Below are positions 1 through 9,076 of a stretch of 43,235 nt of DNA, in pieces. The notes under the pieces are model-generated. The model was given only the letters and a program-made list of their open reading frames with translations. It did not search any database and was not told the origin of the DNA. Made by a program: the position numbers and the translations under genes. Numbering within the stretch: position 1 is the first letter of the stretch; the number at the start of each line of letters is the position of its first letter. Origin of the DNA: an uncultured bacterium (lineage in GTDB: Bacteria > Cyanobacteriota > Vampirovibrionia > Gastranaerophilales > Gastranaerophilaceae); NCBI GenBank assembly GCA_947073645.1, contig CAMTMK010000015.1, positions 1 through 43,235 of the forward strand. The letters are read 5' to 3'.

Positions 1-81
1 TCAAAGGTGTTTATTAATAACTTTACACTGGAGAAACTCTAGTCCCTTGTTTATTTATATTTCCTGATATGATATAGGGAG

Positions 82-275
82 ATGGCTATTTTATCTGTAT
101 TTCCTTCTGACCTAAAAAGTACCCAGTATAAAAATATAAATGATAACACATCAGCAAGTAGAATATAAACAACCTTCTGAGAGTAAAAGGTGAAACTGCA
201 TATTTTGGCGGAGCATCAGGTGCAGGAAAAGCTGCCTCGGGTGCTTGTTGTTCTGCAGTATATTTATCAAAATAA
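82..275 (+). pseudogene. possible broken or frameshifted small ORF
   Basis: I do not recognise this. An ATG at 82 follows AGGGAG and opens 28 codons ending at TAA 166. A second open stretch in another frame runs from 162 to TAA 273-275. It ends immediately before the hairpin terminator at 274-300, as a real plus-strand gene would, and reads as a Gly/Ala-rich, double-Cys peptide (GGASGAGKAASGACC). It has no ATG, GTG or TTG of its own. One frameshift near 160 would join the two parts into about 63 residues. It could equally be chance reading in a non-coding region. Confidence 0.25.
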
Positions 276-300
276 AAAAAGCGCCATTGGCGCTTTTTTT
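274..300. terminator. bidirectional intrinsic terminator
   Basis: The stem GCGCC/GGCGC with loop ATT (281-293) is flanked by seven A on the left and seven T on the right, so it can end transcripts from either strand. It abuts the stop codon of the winged-helix gene (minus) and of the possible plus-strand small ORF. Confidence 0.85.
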
Positions 301-934
301 AGATATTTAATATGAATCCGCCTTTGTCGGCATTTTCAAGTTTGTCACCTTCGATTTTTGCTCTGAGGTTTTTAATATATTTATATACATAATCTCTTGG
401 CAAATCTAAAATACCAGCTAAGTCTTTAGCATAAACGATTTTACCTTTGTTTTCCGCAAAGTGGTCAAATACTTTTTGTTCTCTATCTGTTAATGCTTTT
501 TTGAAAACAATTCTAACTTCTTCTCTAAGAGTTTCAGCTTTTACAGTTTTCTTTGCAGTAGGAGCTTTTTTTACAGCAGGTTTCTTTTCCGTTTTTGGTT
601 TAGTAGTTTTTGCAGGAGCTTTTTTAGGAGTTTCTTCTGCAACCGGAGTTTCATCAATTTGGATTTTATGAACTGAGAAAGGTGTAGGTGCTATTTGTTG
701 TTCGCGTTCATAAGCACGTTCTGCTATAGCACTTAGTCTTTCAGCGTGGTTTTGTTTCCAATCAGGTTCGTTTGAAACAACCGGTTTCCCTTTTAATACA
801 ATATCTATTAAATCGTTTGTAGGCTTAGCCTCTTCTATCTTTTTCCCTAATCTGGCAGCGAATTCTTCTAATGTAATCTTTTCTAATGAGCTTCTCCATT
901 GCTTAATCTCTTCTTTGCTCAAATATTCAGACAT
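299..934 (-). CDS. winged-helix DNA-binding protein with Lys/Ala/Pro-rich linker
   Basis: A 211-aa soluble protein. Residues 1-90 are helical and charged. Residues 98-135 form a Lys/Ala/Pro-rich linker resembling histone H1 tails (KKAPAK, KKPAVKKAP). Residues 147-211 look like a small winged-helix domain of the kind at the C-terminus of OmpR-type regulators: LTDREQKVFDHF, a recognition-helix-like RDYVYKYIKNLRAKI, and a final hairpin GGFILNI. There is no receiver domain. The ATG at 934 has AGGAG seven bases upstream. It is the last gene of the ilvC-led minus-strand run, 110 bases after the kinase gene, and ends on the terminator at 274-300. A nucleoid-associated or regulatory role is inferred from architecture only. 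Confidence 0.75.
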   Translation of the reverse strand: MSEYLSKEEIKQWRSSLEKITLEEFAARLGKKIEEAKPTNDLIDIVLKGKPVVSNEPDWKQNHAERLSAIAERAYEREQQIAPTPFSVHKIQIDETPVAEETPKKAPAKTTKPKTEKKPAVKKAPTAKKTVKAETLREEVRIVFKKALTDREQKVFDHFAENKGKIVYAKDLAGILDLPRDYVYKYIKNLRAKIEGDKLENADKGGFILNI

Positions 935-1044
935 TCATAATCTCCTATAAACTATTCCTTTTACATTTTCTAATGTAGCATAAACCATGCCCCATGATTC
1001 AAAATGTTTCATAACGTAAATTTTTATTTAATTAAGTAACAATT

Positions 1045-1704
1045 TTAGTAAAGAATACCCGAATCCAGTATTTTTTGAACTTCTTCACTCATAACATTAT
1101 GGATTTCTTTTATAGGCAAAGTTCCGTCAATACTTTTGAAATTATATTCAGATTTCATATTGTTATACTGTTCCAAACATTTCTTTTGATATATTTCAAA
1201 GCTTTTGTAAAAGTCGGTTGAAAACCCTACATCTCGTCCGCTTTCGTAAAAATCCAGACCTGTCGTTCCGATAATTCTTTTTAATAGAACATCAACAGGC
1301 ATATCTAGATAAAATACTAAATCAGGTTCGGGGGCGTAATCATAAAGATTTTTAACCCATTCAATATCTTGTCCTCTTACAACATCACGAGCAAGTGCTG
1401 TATAATAATATCTGTCTAAAAGTACGATAAATCCTGATTTTAGAGCCGGGATAATCTGGTTTTCCAATCTGTCCGCAAAGTCAGCTGCATAAAGCAAGCT
1501 GTATGTTGTAGCGTTAAGCAGGTTTCTATCTTTTGCATCATCAATTACACCCGCAATAAGACGTGAAGTTTTCCACTCAGAAACCATTACTCCGTAAGAT
1601 TGAGCCTGAATATATTTTTTCAAAAGTTCTAATTGGGTAGATTTTCCTGAACCGTCAGTACCTTCAATTACAATAAGTAAACCTTCATATCCGTGTTTAG
1701 TCAT
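1045..1704 (-). CDS. thymidylate-kinase-like P-loop kinase, copy 1
   Basis: A 219-aa member of the thymidylate kinase superfamily. The Walker A motif GTDGSGKST is at residues 15-23, and DRYYYTALARD at 97-107 corresponds to the DR(Y/S) motif of dTMP kinases. The REPGGT motif that contacts the nucleotide monophosphate in classical Tmk is replaced by SEWKTS at 42-47. It is a clear paralogue of the next gene upstream (1739-2425), sharing DFADRL, PALKxGFIVL and TAxARDVxRG. A Shine-Dalgarno-like AGAGGA precedes the ATG. One of the pair probably makes dTDP; the substrate of this copy is not certain. No third tmk is visible in the window. Confidence 0.8.
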   Translation of the reverse strand: MTKHGYEGLLIVIEGTDGSGKSTQLELLKKYIQAQSYGVMVSEWKTSRLIAGVIDDAKDRNLLNATTYSLLYAADFADRLENQIIPALKSGFIVLLDRYYYTALARDVVRGQDIEWVKNLYDYAPEPDLVFYLDMPVDVLLKRIIGTTGLDFYESGRDVGFSTDFYKSFEIYQKKCLEQYNNMKSEYNFKSIDGTLPIKEIHNVMSEEVQKILDSGILY

Positions 1705-1738
1705 TTTTATATCCTCTTTGTAAATTTTGGTGTTGCTT

Positions 1739-2425
1739 TCATTGTTTTTCTTGAAGCTTTACTCCTTTACTGTTTAATACATCTTTTAACATTTTTCTTA
1801 TAGCAACTTGTTTTGAGTGGATTGAATCCATTGCGTCGAGTTTTATTAATCCAAATTCATCTACCATTTTTTGATATTCATTGATTACTCTGCCTTGGAA
1901 TATCATATAGCTTTCATAAGGGTCATTGCTTAATTTTAAGTCCATACCAGCTTCGTAGAATTTTGGTGCGCGGTTTGCACAAATTCTTTCCATAGAGTCT
2001 TTCGGGTTAATATCAAAATATATTGCCAAATCAGGTTTTATTGCAAAGTTGTAAACATTTCTTACCCACTGCGGGTCCACTCCTCTTGCAACATCTCTTG
2101 CAAAAGCTGTGTATGCATATCTGTCGGCAAGCACGATAAATCCCGCTTTTAATGCAGGGTCAATTACCTGTTTTAACCTGTCTGCAAAGTCGACTGCATG
2201 CAACAAGGAAAAAGTTCTCGGAGAAAGCATATTTTTCTTTTTGGCAAGCTTTGTAGTCTGGCTGATAAGTTCAGACGAGTTCCATTCGGTAAAGATTACG
2301 TCCTGTCCCGTGGATTTCAGCCAGTCGCGTAAAAGTGCTAGCTGGGTTGATTTACCCGAACCGTCAATTCCTTCTACGCAGACAAGTGTTCCTTTATAGT
2401 TATGCTTTTCTGTTAATTTTGACAA
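1739..2425 (-). CDS. thymidylate-kinase-like P-loop kinase, copy 2
   Basis: A 228-aa paralogue of the neighbouring kinase. Walker A GIDGSGKST is at 19-27 and DRYAYTAFARD at 101-111. TEWNSS at 46-51 sits where classical dTMP kinases have REPGGT. Length is close to the usual 200-220 residues of Tmk, with a short charged C-terminal tail. It starts two bases after the HD-domain gene, so the two are surely co-transcribed, and lies 34 bases before copy 1. The arrangement points to a tandem duplication followed by divergence. Both copies keep the P-loop, so neither looks dead. Confidence 0.8.
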   Translation of the reverse strand: MSKLTEKHNYKGTLVCVEGIDGSGKSTQLALLRDWLKSTGQDVIFTEWNSSELISQTTKLAKKKNMLSPRTFSLLHAVDFADRLKQVIDPALKAGFIVLADRYAYTAFARDVARGVDPQWVRNVYNFAIKPDLAIYFDINPKDSMERICANRAPKFYEAGMDLKLSNDPYESYMIFQGRVINEYQKMVDEFGLIKLDAMDSIHSKQVAIRKMLKDVLNSKGVKLQEKQ

Positions 2426-2427
2426 AA

Positions 2428-3270
2428 TTAAACTCCTTTTTCTTCTAGTAAGTGAACATTTATTTTACCGAATTTTGCAGAGAAATTGTCTACAAGGTGG
2501 ATAAAATAAAGTTCGGGTTCAAGGTCTTTTTCGTTCAAATCTATAATTGCGCCCCAATCGCTTCTGCCATGGTGTGCTGCAATCATTCTAGCTACTTCTT
2601 TAAAACCGTTTGCCATACAGATTGTAAATCCGTATTGAGAGTGAGTAAGCCATTCTTTTCTGAAATCTTCGTTATAATCGATTAAGCCTGTTTCAGTGTC
2701 AATTGTATATTCAAAAATTTTGCCGATATCGTGAAGAATGCAGGCTGCAAGAATGTGGTCACGGTTAAATTTATAATCAGAAGTATTCATATTATTTTCT
2801 GCGTATTTCAAACATTCTAACGTATGAACCATTAATCCGCCTATATAATTGTGATGCATAAGTTTTGCAGCAGGCATAATCTTGATAGTTTCTTTGTGTT
2901 CCATAAAGAATTTTACAAGGAAACTGTTGAGTTTTTCATCTTGAATTTTATCAAAATAAGATATAAGTTCTGCATAAACCTTTTCTCGTTCTCTTTCGTC
3001 CAGTCCCATTTTAGCCTCTTTAACAAGTGAAAGAGTTGAAACAAGACAGTTATTGAATTTTTCGTTAAATGATGCTGTCACAATTCTTACGATGTTACCT
3101 GTTCTAAAAACTTTGGCATCAAAACGATTTAAGGTTTCTTCCCATAATATACAATTTAACAATGAGTTATCTTCAAGATTTTTCAATTGAAGTTTGCCCA
3201 TTTTCGTTCCAGCTTTTGTATCTCCGACCGAAAATACTACTACTTCATAATCTACATCAGTACTAAACAT
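2428..3270 (-). CDS. yhaM: YhaM-like 3'-5' exoribonuclease (OB fold + HD domain)
   Basis: A 280-aa protein with an N-terminal OB-fold-like region (about 1-85) and a C-terminal HD phosphohydrolase domain. Metal-binding candidates are H149 in GGLMVHT, H180-D181 in LHDIGK, H210, H233-H234 in AHHG, and D261 in LVDNFSAKFG. This is the layout of Gram-positive YhaM/CBF1 proteins, which degrade RNA and single-stranded DNA 3' to 5'; those are somewhat longer (about 310 aa). It lies three bases after ilvC and two before the kinase gene, in one operon. Catalysis is inferred from the family; the HD residues themselves are visible. Confidence 0.8.
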   Translation of the reverse strand: MFSTDVDYEVVVFSVGDTKAGTKMGKLQLKNLEDNSLLNCILWEETLNRFDAKVFRTGNIVRIVTASFNEKFNNCLVSTLSLVKEAKMGLDEREREKVYAELISYFDKIQDEKLNSFLVKFFMEHKETIKIMPAAKLMHHNYIGGLMVHTLECLKYAENNMNTSDYKFNRDHILAACILHDIGKIFEYTIDTETGLIDYNEDFRKEWLTHSQYGFTICMANGFKEVARMIAAHHGRSDWGAIIDLNEKDLEPELYFIHLVDNFSAKFGKINVHLLEEKGV

Positions 3271-3273
3271 ATT

Positions 3274-4354
<1,081 letters not shown>

Positions 4355-4415
4355 TAAGCAATGTGAGATTTCTTATATAAAATATAAATCGGGATAAGTT
4401 TTTTGTTAAGCGGTA

Positions 4416-5390
4416 TCAGTTTGAAGAAAATTCTCCGAATTGGAATATTTGCAGAGCACTTTCGGTTTGTTTTATTTGTTTATAATAGTCTTTTACAAGT
4501 ACGCATTGTGTTTGAATACAGTTTAAATCCCTTTGGTGAAGATATTTTTCGAAATTATCTGCATTTTTTGTGTATTGACGGTGTTTTATAAATGCGCAAT
4601 ATTTTGATTTTCTGCTTGAAATTTCTGAGAGTGCAAAATTTATTACCTCATCGTATGAAATGTTATAAGCCTCATTTAATGACATATCAATTATAAAATT
4701 GTAATTGTCATTTGTGGATATTGAAAGATATGCAATAATTCTTTCTTTTTCTGGTTCTTCCAATACAAATCGGTTTTTATATCCGTTTGTAAAGCCGGCA
4801 AAGACGGGTTCTGTATATTCGGATTTTATTCTTTCAAGAGTTGGTCTGTATAGGTTTTTTAGTTCGGCATTATAAAGTCTTGCAACATATTTGGCATCAC
4901 TGTTTTGACAGTGTCTGAAGTGAGCTTTGGAAGTTGTCTGAGGAAGAAAATTATCAAGTTTCCATAAGTTTTCATAACTGCATTGTCTGAATCCGCATCC
5001 GTTTAGGAATAAATCCAAAAGTTCATCATGCGACTGTTCAATTGTTACGATAAAAGATACAGCTCCTTTTGCTCCATATCTTGCTATTACAAATTCAACA
5101 AGCTGTTTACCGACATCATACATGTTTTGTTGAAAAATTAGTTTGGTAATATTAATTTTATAAGGATTTCCGCTTGTCGGCATAATTGTAATAAGTCCTA
5201 AGATTTCATCATCTTTAAGTAAAATATAGCTTTCAGGCATGAATTTGAATTTTAGCGGAAAAAGTCCTTGAAATAATGCAAAGGCATTGACGGTTAAAGT
5301 TTGTGATATTTTTTCATCATTGCCTAGATATGATATCATTTTTTTTATTTTAGGTGCATCAAAATACGTCAATCTTCTTATGGAAATCAT
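4416..5390 (-). CDS. probable two-domain GNAT acetyltransferase-like protein
   Basis: A 324-aa soluble protein that I place in the GNAT fold with moderate confidence. It begins like an N-acetyltransferase (ISIRRLTYFDAPKIKKMI), has a beta4-like ILLKDDEILGLITI near residue 58, and ends its first half with LFLNGCGFRQCSYENLWKL, the usual GNAT C-terminal strand pattern. The second half (from about 155, HFRHCQNSDAKYVARLYNAEL) starts a second similar unit. No clear acetyl-CoA loop (Q/RxxGxG/A) is seen, so activity is uncertain. The gene has no Shine-Dalgarno but a near-consensus promoter whose -10 ends six bases before the ATG, so the mRNA is probably leaderless. Confidence 0.55.
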   Translation of the reverse strand: MISIRRLTYFDAPKIKKMISYLGNDEKISQTLTVNAFALFQGLFPLKFKFMPESYILLKDDEILGLITIMPTSGNPYKINITKLIFQQNMYDVGKQLVEFVIARYGAKGAVSFIVTIEQSHDELLDLFLNGCGFRQCSYENLWKLDNFLPQTTSKAHFRHCQNSDAKYVARLYNAELKNLYRPTLERIKSEYTEPVFAGFTNGYKNRFVLEEPEKERIIAYLSISTNDNYNFIIDMSLNEAYNISYDEVINFALSEISSRKSKYCAFIKHRQYTKNADNFEKYLHQRDLNCIQTQCVLVKDYYKQIKQTESALQIFQFGEFSSN

Positions 5391-5396
5391 ACATTT

Positions 5397-5425
5397 ATTA
5401 TAAGCTTTAATTTTATTCTTTTCAA
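5397..5425 (-). promoter_or_regulatory. predicted leaderless promoter of GNAT-like gene
   Basis: On the minus strand TTGAAA (5420-5425), a 17-base spacer and perfect TATAAT (5397-5402) are followed after only six bases by the ATG at 5390. Transcription would start at or next to the ATG. This is the cleanest of several such cases in the window. Confidence 0.7.
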
Positions 5426-5445
5426 GTTTGTGTTAAAGTTTTTAT

Positions 5446-6420
5446 ATGAGAACAGCTGTTATTTATAACGATAAAATTATAGTGAATGAAACCCCGTCAA
5501 TATCTTTGGGTGGTAGAAAAGGTGCTGTAGTAAAAGTTTTGGGATGCGGTTTGTGCGGGTCAGATATTGTGAAATTTGTTCATAAAATTTCAAAAGACGG
5601 AACAGTTCTCGGACATGAGATTGTTGCCAAAATTGTTGAAATTGATTCAGAAACTGATTTTAAAGCTGGAGATACAATCGTAACTTCACATCATATACCT
5701 TGCGGGGAATGTGTTTATTGTAAACATGGAAATGTTTCTATGTGTGAGCATTTTAAGGCTACTAATATTCGCCCGGGCGGTTTTTCGGAATTAGTTTACT
5801 TATCGGAAGAACATTTGCAAAATGTTGCACATTTAAAACCCGAAAATTTAACAGAAGTCGAAGCATCTTTTTATGAGCCTTTGGGTTGTATTGTAAGAGC
5901 TGTAAAGCGTGCTAATCTATTGAAGGGCGATGAAGTGCTTGTTGTTGGGTTAGGTTCTATCGGAATTCTTACGGCACAAGCATTAAAAGCATATGGAATG
6001 AATGTCGTCGGATGTGACCTTTTGCCTGAAAGAATTGAATTCTTGCGCAAGCTTGGAATTGATGCCATTGATGTAAGAGAATTGGCAGGTGAATTTGACG
6101 GAATATTTATGACATCAGGGGCAGATAAGGCTATTGATACAGCTTTAAAATATGTCAGAAACGGCGGGAAAATCCTCGTATTTTCAAGTACTCCTTCTGA
6201 AATCTCGGCTTATGCAAATAATGAGATTTATTATAGAGAATTGACTGTTATGGGAAGTTATTCGCCATCCCCTGTTGATTTGAAAGATTCACTTGAACTT
6301 TTGAGAAGAGGTAAAGTTAAAGTCGACGGGATTTCTACAATATATGAGCTTGATGATATTCAGCAGGCTTTTGAAGATACAATGTCAAATAAAATTATGA
6401 AAGCGTATATAAAATTATGA
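5446..6420 (+). CDS. zinc-dependent medium-chain alcohol dehydrogenase, first of pair
   Basis: A 324-aa MDR-superfamily dehydrogenase. Catalytic zinc candidates are C37 in GCGLCGSD and H57-E58 in GHE. The structural zinc motif has four Cys at 86, 89, 92 and 100 (CGECVYCKHGNVSMC). A nucleotide-binding GLGSIG lies near 168. Such enzymes oxidise polyols, sugars or alcohols with NAD(P), like sorbitol or threonine dehydrogenase; the substrate cannot be read from the sequence. Its stop overlaps the start of the next gene by four bases (ATGA), so the two are translationally coupled. No Shine-Dalgarno is seen before this ATG. Confidence 0.88.
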   Translation: MRTAVIYNDKIIVNETPSISLGGRKGAVVKVLGCGLCGSDIVKFVHKISKDGTVLGHEIVAKIVEIDSETDFKAGDTIVTSHHIPCGECVYCKHGNVSMCEHFKATNIRPGGFSELVYLSEEHLQNVAHLKPENLTEVEASFYEPLGCIVRAVKRANLLKGDEVLVVGLGSIGILTAQALKAYGMNVVGCDLLPERIEFLRKLGIDAIDVRELAGEFDGIFMTSGADKAIDTALKYVRNGGKILVFSSTPSEISAYANNEIYYRELTVMGSYSPSPVDLKDSLELLRRGKVKVDGISTIYELDDIQQAFEDTMSNKIMKAYIKL

Positions 6421-7448
6421 GAGCGATTCAATATTACGGACCACAAAATATAAGTTATGAAGAAGTTTCTATAAAACCGCCTCAAGAAGGTGAAATTGTC
6501 GTAAAAGTTATGTCTGCGCTTACTTGCGGAACGGATGTGAAAACCTTTAGACGCGGTCATCCCGTACTTATAAAATCAGTACCTTCAGGATTCGGCCACG
6601 AATTTTCAGGTATTGTTGATAAAGTCGGCAAAGGTGTTGAAAACGTTAAAGTAGGTGACAGAGTTGTTTGTGCAAATTCTGCACCTTGCGGACACTGTTT
6701 CTATTGCAGGCATGAAGAATATAATCTTTGTGAAAATCTTGATTTGCTTAATGGAGCGTATGCAGAATATATAACAGTTCCTGCGCGCATTGTTAAGAAA
6801 AATACACTTATTTTGCCTGATGATTTAAGTTTTGATAAAGCTGCGTTCTGTGAACCGTTAGCAAATGTTGTTCATGGAGTTGAAAGAACAGGGATTAAAG
6901 AAGGACAGACGGTTGGGATTATTGGTATTGGACCAATCGGGCTAATGTTTGCACGCCTTGCAAAGTTGAAAGGTGCTAATGTTATTGTTGCGGGCAGAAA
7001 TCCCATGAAACTTAAGCTTGCGGAAGAATTTGCACATGCTGATGAGATTATTGATTTAACAAAATATCCAAATCCTGAAAAAATCTTTAAAGAGTATACG
7101 GAAGAACACAGAGGACTTGATGTCGCGGTTGAATGTGTAGGATTACCAGAGATTTGGGAAAGAATTTTCTCCTGTGTGCGTCCCGGCGGAACTGTACATT
7201 TCTTCGGCGGGTGTAAATCTGGTTCTACGGTAACTTTTGATACCACAAAAATGCATTATGGTGATATAAAATTGATGAGTGTATTCCACCATACTCCAAA
7301 ATATTTCCGAATGGCTCTGGGTTATATTGCATCAGGAGATGTTGAGGTTGAAAAACTTATAACAGATACGCTTCCGCTTGAAAAAGTTGAATATGCTATG
7401 CAGCAGCATATTGAGGGGAAAGCAATTAAGTTTCTTATTAAACCATAA
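6417..7448 (+). CDS. zinc-dependent medium-chain alcohol dehydrogenase, second of pair
   Basis: A 343-aa MDR dehydrogenase related to but clearly diverged from its upstream neighbour. C37 in LTCGTDVK and H61-E62 in FGHEF are the catalytic zinc candidates. Cys 91, 94, 97 and 105 form the structural zinc site, and GIGPIGL near 168 is the cofactor loop. It overlaps the preceding gene by four bases. The pair may form a heteromer or act in sequence on one substrate; that is inference. The prepilin-like gene with a G10 tract begins 13 bases downstream and may be on the same transcript. Confidence 0.88.
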   Translation: MRAIQYYGPQNISYEEVSIKPPQEGEIVVKVMSALTCGTDVKTFRRGHPVLIKSVPSGFGHEFSGIVDKVGKGVENVKVGDRVVCANSAPCGHCFYCRHEEYNLCENLDLLNGAYAEYITVPARIVKKNTLILPDDLSFDKAAFCEPLANVVHGVERTGIKEGQTVGIIGIGPIGLMFARLAKLKGANVIVAGRNPMKLKLAEEFAHADEIIDLTKYPNPEKIFKEYTEEHRGLDVAVECVGLPEIWERIFSCVRPGGTVHFFGGCKSGSTVTFDTTKMHYGDIKLMSVFHHTPKYFRMALGYIASGDVEVEKLITDTLPLEKVEYAMQQHIEGKAIKFLIKP

Positions 7449-7461
7449 GGAAAGGAGAATT

Positions 7462-8303
7462 ATGAAAAATTTAAGCATGAATCGGCTCGTCGGGGGGGGG
7501 GCAATCTAAGCCAATCTCCATTTATTGAAAGTTTATCCAAAACCCATGTGTCGGGTCCGGCGGTACGCTGGGGCTTTACTTTGGCTGAGGTTTTAATTAC
7601 CATTGGCATTATTGGTGTTATTGCGTCCTTAACCATACCTAATATTGTTAATAATCATTTAGAAAAAAGACGTATAGTACAATTAAAAAAAGCTTATAAT
7701 ACTATAAGCAGAGCCTTTGATATGGCTATAGCAGAAAATGGAACGGTTGATAATTGGTGTGCTCGACCGGTTAATTGGGATGAATGTTCTGTTGATATTA
7801 CAAATAAAATTTTACCATATATGCAAAAGGTAAAATTATGTAAGGGCGATGCTCAGTGGAATTCTAAATACTGTTTTGCAACTTCTTATAAAAATTTAGA
7901 GGGTGGAATTGCCGGATTATGGCTTAATAAAGAAAAGCTTTTCAGAACTTCGGATGGTGTTTCATTTAATATTAGGGCTGATTGTTGTGATATGTTTAGT
8001 CAATATTGGTGCACAGGTACAACAAATGGCTATATGAATAATTGCGGGAGTGTTAATGTTGATATAAACGGACCTGATGGTCCAAATGTTGCCGGGAAAG
8101 ATTACTTTTATTTTTCAATAAGGAAAGATAAAATTCTACCTTTAGGAATACAGCAGGATACTCATTATTTACGCTCATTTAGTAACAGGTGTCTAAATTT
8201 TGGAGATGCCTGTGCAGGGTGGGTAATTTATAATGAAAATATGGATTATTTGCACTGTAAAGATTTGGATTGGAATGGCAAGAACAGCTGTAAGCAAAAA
8301 TAA
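7462..8303 (+). CDS. prepilin-like protein, frame interrupted at a G10 tract (predicted phase OFF)
   Basis: The ATG at 7462 has AAAGGAG four bases upstream but, with ten G at 7492-7501, reads only 15 codons to TAA 7507. The frame from 7510 onward is open to 8303 and encodes a type IV prepilin or pseudopilin: GFTLAEVLITIGIIGVIASL is the cleavage/methylation segment with hydrophobic helix and Glu at +5. Eleven G (or eight) would join ATG 7462 to this frame and give 280 aa with a leader of about 38 residues. The mature part is Cys-rich with short Gly/Asn loops, as in surface or minor pilins. A GTG at 7548 could start a short-leader form (251 aa) but lacks a Shine-Dalgarno. Tract length may vary in the population. 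Confidence 0.8.
7492..7501 (+). repeat. G10 homopolymer tract (prepilin-like gene)
   Basis: Ten consecutive G begin 30 bases after ATG 7462, in the context GTC-G10-CA. With ten G the gene is out of frame; with nine it also stops early; with eleven it is open. See also 29202 and 37976. Confidence 0.95.
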
Positions 8304-8327
8304 AGACCGATTAAATCGGTCTTTTTT
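8302..8327 (+). terminator. intrinsic terminator of prepilin-like gene
   Basis: The 10-bp stem AAAGACCGAT/ATCGGTCTTT (8302-8311 and 8315-8324) has a 3-base loop and runs into T6. It overlaps the TAA at 8301-8303. Presence of a strong terminator supports the prepilin frame as a real transcription unit. Confidence 0.9.
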
Positions 8328-8350
8328 AAATAAGTAAAGCTCTCTTACTT

Positions 8351-8509
8351 CTATTTAACTGCGCGTAATCGTTGCGCTTCTATACCTGCGTCCGCATTAA
8401 TCATCTTGGCAGACGCCATTGCCATATTTCGGCGTTTTCTCGCTCCTCTTAATATAAATTCCACACTTTCGCTTACATTTTGCGACGGGGATATTATCTT
8501 TTTTAACAT
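8351..8509 (-). CDS. small hypothetical protein (52 aa)
   Basis: A short ORF I do not recognise. ATG at 8509 is preceded by GGAG (8519-8522) at nine bases; the stop is TAG at 8351. The 52 residues begin MLKKIISPSQNVSESVEF and are very basic in the middle (LRGARKRRNMAMASAK), with an amphipathic helical look at the end. It fills most of the gap between the prepilin terminator and the rpmA terminator and points the same way as rpmA. The coding claim rests on the Shine-Dalgarno, the clean start and the gap-filling position. Function is unknown; a nucleic-acid- or membrane-binding peptide would fit the charge. Confidence 0.5.
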   Translation of the reverse strand: MLKKIISPSQNVSESVEFILRGARKRRNMAMASAKMINADAGIEAQRLRAVK

Positions 8510-8605
8510 ATATTATTTCTCCATAAATTTCTGATTACATGTTTTATATCGGAAGGTTAATGGAAATTCTTTAATAATTTGTTTTATTTGTTACAAAATT
8601 GCAAC

Positions 8606-8639
8606 AAAAAACGAGTCTTAATTTTAAGACTCGTTTTGT
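8606..8639 (-). terminator. terminator of the rplU-rpmA operon
   Basis: The 11-bp stem ACGAGTCTTAA/TTAAGACTCGT (8611-8621, 8624-8634) is flanked by A-rich sequence at 8606-8610, which is a U-run on the minus strand. It lies just past the rpmA stop. Confidence 0.85.
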
Positions 8640-8659
8640 TATTATTTTTAATCTAAAAA

Positions 8660-8914
8660 TTAAACAGCGTAAACGCTAACTTGTTTTCTGTCGCGTCTGT
8701 GTGCTTCAAATTTTACTTGACCGTCAATCAAAGCATACAATGTATCATCTGAACCGATACCTACATTGTTGCCAGGGTGAACTTTTGTTCCACGTTGACG
8801 AATTAAAATATTACCAGCTTTAACGATTTCACCGCCGAATTTTTTGACGCCTAAGCGCTTCGCTTCGGAATCACGTCCGTTACGGGTAGATCCCATACCT
8901 TTCTTATGTGCCAT
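8660..8914 (-). CDS. rpmA: 50S ribosomal protein L27
   Basis: 84-aa ribosomal protein of the large subunit near the peptidyl transferase centre. The start is the ATG at 8914, giving the canonical N-terminus [16 protein letters not shown], with AGGAG (8924-8928) nine bases upstream; the longer frame back to 8947 only runs through the leader. The N-terminus is the mature form: there is no cleavable extension as in Firmicutes, and accordingly no prp protease gene lies between rplU and rpmA. The third Gly of the usual KKGGGS is Met here. Confidence 0.97.
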   Translation of the reverse strand: MAHKKGMGSTRNGRDSEAKRLGVKKFGGEIVKAGNILIRQRGTKVHPGNNVGIGSDDTLYALIDGQVKFEAHRRDRKQVSVYAV

Positions 8915-9076
8915 TTTATTATTCTCCTGTACTACGTACGTAGACACTGCTTACGATTATTTAAGTTGCGCCTGCATACTTGTTTTGTATCACTTTTACC
9001 AATAATTTTGTTATCGGCTTTTCTTAGTTTGACGCACTCGGTGCTGTGCACCTCGCATCTGTTCTGCTTTTAAGGT
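8915..9076 (-). other. rplU-rpmA spacer without a prp gene
   Basis: This 162-base spacer holds no convincing ORF. It contains a 12-bp perfect palindrome CTACGTACGTAG (8932-8943) close to the rpmA Shine-Dalgarno and a small hairpin GGTGC-TGT-GCACC (9040-9052). They may influence rpmA translation or mRNA processing; this is inference. Confidence 0.5.
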
